From Isoperla grammatica (Eukaryota > Arthropoda > Insecta > Plecoptera > Perlodidae), in NCBI GenBank assembly GCA_945910005.1, contig OX246740.1, positions 4,244,958 through 4,308,957 on the forward strand: DNA of 64,000 nt, written 5' to 3'. Position 1 is the stretch's first letter; the number at the start of each line of letters is the position of its first letter. Shown in pieces: positions 47,901 through 59,900 of this stretch. A program made the translations under genes and the position numbers. Below the pieces are notes generated by a model. It was not told the origin of the DNA, searched no databases, and saw nothing but the letters and a program-made list of their open reading frames with translations.

Positions 47901-50900
47901 ATCCAAATTCGGTGATAGCCGTTGCTAACATGTACTACGGGGCCAGCGAGATGCGGTCCTCCTAACCCAAATACTAGGAACAGGCCACGTCTATCAGCCA
48001 CCAAATGAAGCAGTTCCTCACATAAAGCATAACATATTATCTTTATTGGTGTCACTCGACTTATATTCAACCTTAGTCTTTTCAAAATGTCCGGCTTTAG
48101 CTGAGTTGTTTGAGTACTAGTCTTGATGAGTCGAAACTGGGCACTGATATATTCTGCACTAGAGGCAAAATATACTGTGCAGAGAAATTCTTCCATCATG
48201 TATTTATGCACTATTAACACAATCCACCCCACCGGCTATTAAAGGGTATGTATATTGTTATGCCTCTTTGCATACTACATTTTGAGGTTTGAGACTTATA
48301 ACACCAATGTAAAGAATTATTCCGTGTCAAGCCCACTTAAAAAAAACTTTCTTTTAAGTTTTAACAAAACAAAGGAACCAAAAATTGAAATTGACAGTTT
48401 GTAAGCACAATTTTCTCATTTGTGACTATATTCTTTGGAAGGGGGTGGGGGGGAGGGAGTGAAATTTGTCTGTGAAGCCTGTCTGCTCATAGTAGAAACG
48501 AAACGTTTAGAGCTAATGGGCCATGTTTGTGTACTGAACCATTATAATCGGCTTGTAAACCAAGATTTACTAGAAAAACACGGTTGCCAATTTTATAGTA
48601 ACGGAAGTCGAAAGCATGACACCCTTTGAAAGAATAAGAATTGCAAGGAAATGACAACAGTGCACTACCTGTTGGCTCTTTACACCCTATTTCACGATAC
48701 ATTAGACAAACGTTGGTCATTAGCTTTAAACGTTTCGTTTCTACTGTGAGCGGGACAAATCGTATATATATATACAGGCCTGTGAAAACAGTATGTATAT
48801 AGCTTTGGCAGATAGTAGAAGCCAACAAACAAGGTCTTCTAAGCAGAGTTTCTGTAAACCCAAAAGTTTGAGGTTGAGGACTTCTGCTAGCAAACAAATG
48901 ATGTAGTTTTATACTTTTTTCGCTGGGGCAACTGCTGCTCGCTGGGTCCTTCTTGTGTGGAGCCGGTCATGAGCCGTGGATCTTCGTTAGGAGTGGACGC
49001 GAAGGCAGCGTAGCGCTCGCACACTGAAGCAATTAGGATAATTCATTTGACGAAAAAGTCGATGTAGAAGATCATTGGTTCATAACCAGTGTTCGAAGTG
49101 GAAATAAAAAGGTGGCTAGATGGTGAATACGAGAGTAGTAGTCCGTAATCACTGCCAAATAATTTAAAGAAGCAAAATATGTACACTGTATAATATTAAC
49201 ACGTTTATTTTTACTTACGGAAATGTGATAACAAACCAATATAATACAAACATAAAACTGTACACACCACTCGTTGCCCGGACTGGCGAGGGGAGGGGGG
49301 GGGGTGAGGGTTGAGGGGGGAACATTATGTTAAGGCAATCCGCTCTGTGAGTAGCCGTTATTCCTTAGTTTGGGGGGTGAGGGGTGACAGATGTCTTCGT
49401 CAAGTATGTGTTCCACAACCATCCCCCCCACGTGTCGTAAATGCTATTTCTGGGCTGTGTTCATTCTGGTTGTTATTATCATAGATAATAAATGACGGGA
49501 TGGCGCTGCGACAAGTGCTGCGGCTAGCGGAGGAAGCTCGCACTTCGCCCATGAATGGGGCGGCCTAGCCTGTGCGTGATTGCCCACATACAGTCTAGGA
49601 AAACGTCATATGAGAACCGCGTTGACAGAGGAGCGATCTACTACGATTTATTGTTTGATTTGACTTGATATTTAATCGATTCAAATATAAACAATATTAC
49701 TAGCAGGGTCCGAATTGACTGCTTGGCAGAGGGGGGGATGCCCAAGTATAGTATCTGCGTGGGTAATAAAGTAAGGGGTCTGGGGCAAAGACCCGGCCGC
49801 CGATGGCAAAACTTTTTATGGATGTATTATTGCCCTCGAGATGGCCCTAGAAGCATTCTGAGAGTCCATTGGTTTGGTTTATGTACAAACACTTCCTGTC
49901 TAGAAATATATGTGTAAATTGACGAGATAAAGTCACTTGATATAACATGAGATGAGATGGGTAACCAGAGGTGGGGATTTAGCCATCTGCGGCTGATATA
50001 CCTTTCAGTAAAACAGAGCCAGGGATGAAATTACCAGTGGGGGGGAGGAAATCCCCCCACCCCCCCGTTAATTCGCACCCTGATTAATAGTGTTAATATA
50101 AAAACAACAAAAAATACCGTGAAAATAAGAATAATATTTTTGACAATATGGCCACGTACGTTTTAACCTGACGTCTCGTCTAAAGTGTTAAAGGATTAGT
50201 CAGGTGATAAACTAAAAAATCACCAATGAGTCGAAGTGCATGAGATTCAGTTATGTGTAAAATAAAACTGATATAGGTTGTTTCAATGCAAGAAGAAAAT
50301 AGTGAACATTTAGCGATTCTATAAGATTCACTTCGCAAGCTCTGCTGCATTTTTCTTCTAAAGCATAGTACAGCTGTATCGGTTCTGAGGTCGCTAACGC
50401 CTGCCTGATAGACAGAGCACTCATTGTGTAATACGAGTCCAGCCAGCGCTCCGCGAAACACTCGGGGACTGCGGACAGTACCGCTCAAAACAGTTTGCAA
50501 CTTTTCTACACATCAAGTCACAAGAAAATTAATTGCAGGGCATTTTGTAGAAGTAAACGTTCGTACTAAGAAGCATGTTATCGGTAAGGAAACGATGCAA
50601 ACTAAACCTTCTGATCGATTTTTGATAAGTGCTTTATTTAAGTGGTGGTTTTACTATCTCGAGGCAACATTTTTTCATATGGGAATTACCATGAGAAGAG
50701 TTGCTAGGTGGTACTTGGTAGCAAAAAGCCAAAAAATCGCGTTTTCTTTAATTTTTTAACCGCCTGCTTTTAAAGTATGGTATCTATTACTCATGTTTTC
50801 CATATATGAAGGTGGACCTATACAAATGATAGTTTTTTAGTTTTTCATCGGACTAACCCTTTAATAAACATGTCATCCAACCGGTGCATGCGCACTTTTA

Positions 50901-53900
50901 TTTTCCCAAGAAAGATTGAGTAAAACAAGCAAAAGTTCGTGTTGACGGTAGGCAAGGTGGATCCAGTGTTTGCACTGGCCCAAGCGATTAGACAATTTTA
51001 CTTTTACCGACTACGACTTCTTTTACCACGCGAGCCGATAGGTTTGTTCGCCCGACGTATTCTACTTGATCTGGCTGCTCTAGATCACGGAAATGCGTTC
51101 GTTTGTGCCACATTTCTACTTGAGTTGTGTTCGCCCGACCAGAGTAAAGTGATCTGAGCAACAGATTAAGATATTCATACTCTCGTTTTTAGGTCAGATC
51201 AAGCTATAGAGTAAATTACTCGCGCGCGAAAATGGCCGATGAAGTGTTCTGTGTAAACATGGAAGAAAGTGTCGTCGGATGTTTCCTGTACAGGACAGTT
51301 GATAAGAAAGTTTTAGAATTACCGTAAGTTATTATTATTATATGCCTAGTTAGTTTTTTACTCTCGGCACTGGAAACGCGTTCGTCCGTCATCAGTGCTC
51401 GTGCTCGAAGTTGCTCTGACGTTTCAGAAGCCTACTCGCGGTTGCTCGGGTCGGATCGAAGTAGAGCAGGGAGTAAGTGAGAGTACGTCGGGCGAACAAA
51501 CCTGGGCCGATTGTGTGCTGACAGGTGGTTGTCTTTGTGTACATTATAGTGCAGTGCGTGATTTACGTGGATTTTGACTTGTGGTGTGTGGCTCCCAGTA
51601 GTGTAGCCTCATCGCATAATTATGGACGGTGATAATATTCCGTGTTACACCAAAACAAAATGAATGAGGTAAGATACTTGAAAAAGAAATACTTGAGTTA
51701 CGAAGAACGACTTTTAGCGAAGACATTAGGTCCACCAAGACCAGACTTGTGCATTAGTCAGCTATGTCAGGACAAAAATGGAACTCGTACTATGATTGAG
51801 TTCCGCGGGAGTTTACACCAACCTTTTAAGTAAGGATGACATCGGGTATCCGGGTCAGCCACCACCACCATCAAAATTATTATTCTATGAGCTGAGTCAA
51901 AGAGAATGAGTCCACTCACGTACATACCTGCTTCCTCAAGTAACCTACGGAAGGCATTTTTTGTACATTTGAATACAGACTAGTATTATGCTGGTACAGC
52001 ATCAACGAGATTAAAACTGCCTGGTTCCTATGCACATTGCACAGTCGCGACGTATTGATGAGAATGATAGTTTTGCAAGACTGAATGTGGTAAGCACAGA
52101 TAATTTCACTAATGAATGCAATATAACTTCGAAAAAATGTGATCCGTGCGATTTACATACAGTCGTGTATCACAAGATGTCTGAAGACAGTTATCCATCT
52201 CATTTGTCACATTGTGACATTGATAATATATCCTTTAATTATTATATTTATTTATGCATTAGGATTAAAGTTAATTAATGTGTCACGTAGCCCTGCAAAT
52301 GGCGTTTGTAAAGTGAGTTGAAAAGTCTTGAACTGGGTATGTTTTTGTTTTTTTAAAGTTATTTTTTGTTTCTTATTAATATTTTGTGACAATTTTTAAG
52401 AATGAACCAAGATGAATACACTTACTTGTCTTAACCTTTTCATTGGGGCTAAGTTGGTCTTGTGATTCGTGTAAACGGTCGCCAATGGAGGGTGTGCCAG
52501 CTTGAGGACAGCAGATATTTATTTGGTTGAGACCCTCGAATGAGCATATCTGAGGATGGATGCCGGCACTTGGACAGGATGCCAGTTTGGTGCACAATCC
52601 GACTTCTCCATTTGGAAGGTCACAAGTATTTCCTAGAAGAATCACACGTGGGCATTAAGTGTTTGTTGACCTAGATCTAGGCCCCTAGGGTCAGCAACTA
52701 AATGTTGTACGCGGGTTCAAGTCGATGACTGATGAGTGAGGGTTTCGCCGACATCACCACAAATTCTGTTACATTTAACCAAAATAACCGTGCACACTAT
52801 CAATCTACAACAGTCAACAAGCTGCCTAACTGGTAAACACGAAACTTTAAAACCAAATGTTTAACGTTTTAAGGCTTTGCTTTAACCGCTCTCGTTCACA
52901 TAGCGTCGTTTCGCTCAAGATATGCCTAGTTTAAGTTAGGTGAAGTAGGCCTACTTTGTATCATTGTGATGCACTACAAATTAATTGAAATTCGTATTAT
53001 CTAGAATTAATAAAAATAGCCTTGCCTACAACAATTCTCTCTATTCCACTATTAATTCATATTATTTAAGTATATACATTGTTCGTTAACTTGAGATTTT
53101 CAGTCTCGTAACTTGTTTTAAGATTTAATCTAAAATAAGGCATTTAGTACAGAAGAGGGCTGTAAGCCCACGAACTCTGTGGAATCCCGGATTTCTATAA
53201 GAGTGCTTTCGTTTATTGGATCTTCAAATCTGGCCGAGCACTCTCGGTTTCGCTTGAAATTCCCAGATCATCATCGGAATAAAAGAATGATTCACTACGC
53301 ACGAAGCGGGAATTTCTATTTAATTGTTGTGTTCAAACAATGGCAATTAACAACTCGGCTTGTACCATAAGGTTTACATGCCCTAAATGTGTTATTTTTC
53401 GATGTTGATGAAGAGAGAAGAGGATGAAGCATTCTAAGAAATAGTGACAAACAGGAGACAAAACACTTTATAATTGCGTACCACATACCTAATTTTGGTA
53501 CTTCCGTAGGTGACCCCACAGCGTGTGGTTGAAGTCTAGGCTTCAGTGTGGGCGTAGGAGTGGTGGTAGAGGGTGACGTGTCGACCGGGCAGCAAGATAC
53601 AGGTTGAAATCTGTGGAACGAGCATTTGCGTAGACGTCCGCTCTGCCCTTGTTGTATCAGTAGCAGGTTTGCCGGACATTCTTCTGTCAGCTTGCAAACA
53701 CCTTGGACGCCATCTTGCGCAACGCACGTATCCCCTGAATACATACACGAAATATTTCACAGACTTATGCGTATGTGTTTGCAGCAAGAAAAAAGCTTGA
53801 GGTTACGACAAGATGGTGACCTGCAAACAATAAAATCACATTCCAAACATCTTGTATGGAATGTGATTTTATTGTTTGCAGGTCACCATCTTGTCGTAAC

Positions 53901-56900
53901 CTCAACCTATTTTCTTGCTGCAAACACATACGCGAGCAGTTCTTAAACTAACGCCAATTCTAGAATGGTTCCTCTAGTTAATTTAAAGAAGAGCCGGCTG
54001 CATAGCCGTGCTCATTCGAGCGTCTCACAGGTAGGTAATTGAAAGGTCGGTCGAACAGAGTGTTGTGAATTCGAAACTGAAGATTCCGTCGGATGCTGCA
54101 GGTAGACAGCCCACGCCACGTGCGAGGCGCCATTGTGGCTGTTGGTCGAAGGGCGGTTAGCGTGATGGGGAGAGGGGGAGGAGGGGTGTTATGAAAGGTG
54201 GAATCTGGGCCGGCAATACTGAACTCGGGGAAGTCGGACACCTGCCGGGCTAGTCAACTTGTCACAATCTCAGCTCATCTCGCAATATGCGAATTCGGGG
54301 TTTCCGTTCTTGGGTGCACATCAGCTCTATATCCCTGTCATTAGGGAATTTAGATATCAAGGAGGGAATGACGCTGGAATATTTATAGTACTCAGACTCA
54401 AACACATAAAAACAAATCATTATCAGCTGGATGTCCGGTACCAGATATCGAACCGGCGACGTTTACAATTAGTCTCGTGTAACACATTTACTCATCCTGA
54501 AACTTATTGCAAGCCCATCTTCCATATACGATAGAAGAATAAATTCAAACCCTAACTAATTCGTAAGCAATCATTACATTCAACTGATAAATGTGGCTTA
54601 CTGCTTAGCGCTGACGCTAAACTCTAAATCGGGAGGTCGCCAGTTCGATACGGCTATCGGCAACCCTGACTGAGGTTTATTCCGAGGTTTTCCTCAGTCA
54701 CAAGACGAATCCTGGGATTGAGTCATATCATACTATCAACCCTCGGACATTCTTTTCTTACTATTCAAAATACCACAAAAGCTATTTATCGCCTGAAGAG
54801 GGACATGCATTGCCCCTGGACAGCTTGGTACGAAAGATTATTATTATTAGACACATTATTATATTGAAAATAATAAACGGTAAAATATGGTATGGATGAA
54901 TGTAGGCCTAAGGTTTTGCTCGGATTGTTAATCAGACTCGTCACTCATTTGCATTACAAATGGCGTATCGTTAGTCCGCCGAATAAGATGAGCAATGTTG
55001 ATACTGATATAGGTAGAAGTAAATTACAATCAAGAGAAGATAAAGATTGAGGCCGGATGCTCGGTCCCGGTAAAAAGTACACCAACGAACGAACCTAACA
55101 TAAGCTGGTTCCAGCCAGAATACACAGTAATAGTATATACATAGGCTACACATTGTACAATGCACGAAAGTACACATTTTATGTGCACAAGAAAGTCTTG
55201 TTGTAGCCATCAAGTTTGGGCGAACAAAACACCCGAATATAAACAATAATGCCAGTGCACGAAACTACGTACTTTACACACAACACAGTCATGTTGTAGC
55301 TATCCAGTTTGGGCAAACAGAACACCCGAATATAAACAATAATGCCAGTGCACGAAACTACGTACTTTACACACAACACAGTCATCTTGAAGTCATAATG
55401 TTTGTGAAAAACAAACGCAACAATATACGTGATTACATATTGCACTAAAATACGCATTTTATGTAGAGATCACTTGTAAAGGCCGTACAGTTCGGGGCAA
55501 GAAAGTCAATAATATATACTAGAATCTTCTGGTGTCACTAAAATACACACACGGTACATTACGTAGAAAACGCATTTTAAAAGCGTAATGTTCGGGCCAA
55601 AAAAATAACACTTTAATATATACAACAATGTAAGGTGCACTGAAAGACGCATTTATATGCCGTAATGTTTGGACCAAAAAGTAACATTATATATACAACA
55701 ATGAAAGGTGCACTGAAAGACACATTTATATGCCGTAATGCTCGGGCCAAAAAGTAACATTATATATATACAACAATGAAAGGTGCACTGAAAGACGCAT
55801 TTATATGTCGTAATGTTCGGGCCAAAAAAATAACACTATATATACAACAATGAAAGGTGCACTAAAACCTGTAAATACTACATATTATTATAAACCAAAC
55901 AGCAATGTCCGTAGTACCGTTATCTTTGTCGTCTACGCGCACATCTCCCCTACGAGACAATAAAGTGAAAGTATGCGATAGCCGGAGGGATGAGAGGGTA
56001 GGGTAGGCATTGTAGGTCACTGACATTCTTCTGATTCTTGATGAGTTTTAGTTCGCAATACAATAATTGCCGCGTGAACAAAATACCTCTTACATGATTA
56101 ATAAATTAAAAATAGGTATACGGTCGCTCTACCATCCCAGTTACAGGCTACATGGGACACGGAACAGCCTTATTGATGTGATTATGTTCATACTGACTAC
56201 TACGAAAATGAGCATCTATATACTCTTAGCACAGATAAGTAATTACTTTACTTCTCTGTGCTGTTATATATTGCTATTACCCGAGATTTTTTAGATTGAC
56301 GACCCACTCTCTTGTCGTGACTGTAAATACAAATTTATTGATAACTAGCAAACCCGGCATGCGTTGCAATGCCACTGAAAGAAATAAAGTGTTTATGTTT
56401 TAATTATGTTTATTGAAGTGCTTTTTGACACACAATATATTTTTCCGTCTAGTGGTACACAAAGGGGGGGGGGGGAGGGGGGGGTACTAATTCAGAAACC
56501 TTCGCGGGCGTGCGCATAATAACTCACCAAAGTTTTATTGCAATCGGATGAATAATAATAGAACGCATTATTGCATGTTGGTGGCTCAGTGATGGTGCAG
56601 GGGTGAGGGGGGGGGGTGTGTTGTTATCATCCAGAAACCGTTGCGGGCGTGCGCACAACAACTCACCAAAGTTTCATCGCAATCGGATGAATGGTGTAGT
56701 AAAGTAATGTATAAATGACATAGATACACACATACATACATTCGTGTTTTCCAAAACACACCAGCCACCTGCATTCTCAAGTCTCAACCCTCCACTCTAG
56801 CCCAAACCCCCAATCAGTAGCCACCGCCTGTCAATCAAAGTAGCGGAGCGATGCTAGTGCTACCTAGCGACAGAACGCTGAACTCCGTAGTGCTGTATTT

Positions 56901-59900
56901 GAGTATTTTTGAATAGAATTTGGAGCGCGTTGATACTCGGGCGTCACAGATTTCCAGTATTTTGGTTACTTCAAGAAACATGATATTTTAATATGTAATA
57001 GGGACAAGTGAGAGCTGGATCTGGCTGTTTTGAAATCTTGAAATTCGTTAAACGGTTAACGTTTTCCCATAGTGAAGTTACTTGACACTAATAAATTTTT
57101 TACTGAGTCAAATAAACTCTGATTCAAATTTCCTTACGCACGGACCTAGAAACAAATGTTTTCTGTGTACTTGATTTTTTTCAACAAAATCGTGTTATTA
57201 CTTTCGCTGTAATACATGTACAACTGACTCGCTGTTACCGCGCCTGAAATAGCTCTATGCATGCGGCTCTTAAAGAGTAAAATCGTTGTTTGTTATGTAA
57301 CGTTTTGGATGCCCGTGTGAGAGGCTGAGTAGTAGGGTGACCAGGCTGGCACAAGGCACAACCTCAGCATTTCCAGCGTTTCCATTTCGTGTCTAAAGTA
57401 GCCGTCAACTAAAGAGTTCATTCGAGTTCTGCGAAATGCCTTCCCCTCTAACCCCCACCAGTGCCCGTGCACGGACGAAGAGAGGCAGTAAAAGATCTTA
57501 TCTATATAATTAACTGTTTAGCTGTCAACGATCTTCCAATTATATAAGCTATCTTTCAATACAATTGAACTCTTTTATTCTAATTACATGTACAGCTATC
57601 ATAATTAATGTTACATAGATCTTTCACTGCCTCTCTTCGTCCGTGCGCGGGCACTGGGAGGGGGTGGGGGTAAGAGGGTAAGACATTTCGTAGAACTCGG
57701 ATGAAACTCTTTAGGTGACGGCAACTTTAGTTGTCCTTCACGTCACTGCTTCACTGCTGTATGTACGGGTACGGGCTTACCTACTACCAGACTATGTTGT
57801 CCGTGATAGAGTTTGAACAGTAGGGTGGCAATTGGCAACTCGGCTTGTTTACCATAAGTTTTATATGCCCCCAAATTTGTTATTTTTCGATGTTGATGAA
57901 GAGTGAAGAGGATGAAGCATAATCTAAGAAATAGTACGAAACAGCAGATAAAACACTTTATAATTGCGTAACACATACCTAATTTGGGTACTACCGTAGA
58001 TGCCCCCACAGCGTCTGGTTGAGGTCTAGGCTTCATTGTGGTCGGTAGAGAAGTGGTAGTGGGTGACGTGACAGCCGGGCAGCAGGATACAGCTTGATTT
58101 TTGTGAAACCAGCACTCTCGAAGACGTTTGCCCTGCCCTTCTCGTATCAGTAGCAGATTTGCCGGACATTCCACTGTCAGCTTGCAAACACCTTGGACGC
58201 CATCTTGCGCAGCGCACGACTCCCCTGAATACATACACGAAATATTTCACGGACTTGTCATACTAGATGTTTGGAATGTGATTTTATTGTTTGCAGGTCA
58301 CCATCTTATCGTGTCGATTTACAGCTACGCGTTGCGAGCGAAGCGAAGGCGCGAGCTTCAATCAGTGGCCGAGTTTGCGTGAAACTATTAACTTCTTTGC
58401 TTCAACTCGGCCGCTGATTGGAGCTCGCGCCCTCGCTTCGCTTGCAGCGCGTAGCTGTAAACGTAGCATTAATCTATATTCTTGAAGCAAACACATACGA
58501 GAGCAGTTCTTAAACTAACCCAAACATAAGAGTAAGATTCTTGTACGGTTCCTCAAGTTAATTTAAGGAACAAAAAAAACAATTTAGAGTAAAATCGTTG
58601 TATTTTATTTATAGTTTTGGATGTTCGTGTGAGAGGCTGAGTAGTAGGGTGACCAGGCACAAGGCACAACCTAAGTTGAAGCCTTCCATTTCGTGTCTAG
58701 TCGTGATGAAGAGTGAAGAGGATGAAGCATACTCTAAGAAATAGTAACAAACAGGAGACAACACACAATTTCTAATTGCGTAACACATACCAATTTTGGG
58801 TAATTCCGTAGGGGACTCCACACCGTGTGATTGGAGTCTAGGCTCCATTTTGGTCGGTAGACGGGTGGTAGAGGGTGACGTGACAGCCGGGCAGCAGGAT
58901 ACAGGTTGATATTGGTGGAACGAGCAATCGCGTAGACGTTTGCTCTGCCCTTCTCGTATCAGTAGCAGGTTTGCCGGACATTCTTCTGTGAACTTGCAAA
59001 CACCTTGGACGCCATCTTGCGCAACGCACGTATCCCCTGAATACATACACGAAATATTTCACCGACTTGTTATACAAGATGTTTGGAATGTGATTTTATT
59101 GTTTGCAGGTCACCATCTTGTCGTAACCTCAAGCTATTTTCTTGCTGCAAGTGCAAACACATACAAGAGCAGTTCTTGAACTAACCCCATCATAAGGGTA
59201 ACATTCTAGTATGGTTCCTCAAGTTTATTTAAGGAAAAAAAAACAATTTAGGGTAAAATCGTTGTATGTTATTTATAGTTTTGGATGTCCGTGTGAGAGG
59301 CTGAGTAGTAGGGTGACCAGGCACAAGGCACAACCTAAGTTGAAGCCTTCCATTTCGTGTCTAGTCGTCCTACACGTCACTGCTGTACTTGCTATTGTAT
59401 GTACGGGTACGGGCTTACCTACTACCAGACTATGTTGTCCGTGTGAGAGGCTGAGTAGTAGGGTGACCAGGCACAAGGCACAACCTAAGTTGAAGCCTTC
59501 CATTTCGTGTCTAGTCGTCCTACACGTCACTGCTGTACTTGCTATTGTATGTACGGGTACGGGCTTACCTACTACCAGACTATGTTGTCCGTGTGAGAGG
59601 CTGAGTAGTAGGGTGACCAGGCACAAGGCACAACCTAAGTTGAAGCCTTCCATTTCGTGTCTAGTCGTCCTACACGTCACTGCTGTACTTGCTATTGTAT
59701 GTACGGGTACGGGCTTACCTTCTACCAGACTATGTTGTCTGTGTGCGAGGCTGAGTAGTAGGGTGACTAGGCACAAGGCACAACCTAAGTTGAAGCCTTC
59801 CATTTCGTGTCTAGTCGCCCTACACGTCACTGCTGTACTTGCTATTGTATGTACGGGTACGGGCTTACCTACTACCAGACTATGTTGTCCGTGTGCGAGG

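Larger units (their letters stand above)
57300..59250 (-). repeat. Segmentally duplicated clip cassettes (57.3-58.6 and 58.6-59.25 kb)
   Basis: Blocks around clip exons 3 and 4 share upstream intron sequence (GGTCACCATCTTGTCGTAAC, GCAAACACATACG, then AGTTCTTAAACTAAC) and downstream sequence (GATGAAGAGTGAAGAGGATG) with the blocks at 53.3-53.95, 60.7-61.25 and 61.8-62.35 kb. Single 150-bp repeat units remain at 58609-58700 and 57300-57812, the latter split by a MITE. Confidence 0.85.

Noticed and set aside
47831..48232. Missing protease exon in the 133-codon minus-strand ORF
   Set aside because: No clip or protease motif, overlaps the MITE arm, and no good pair of splice sites with the needed phases.
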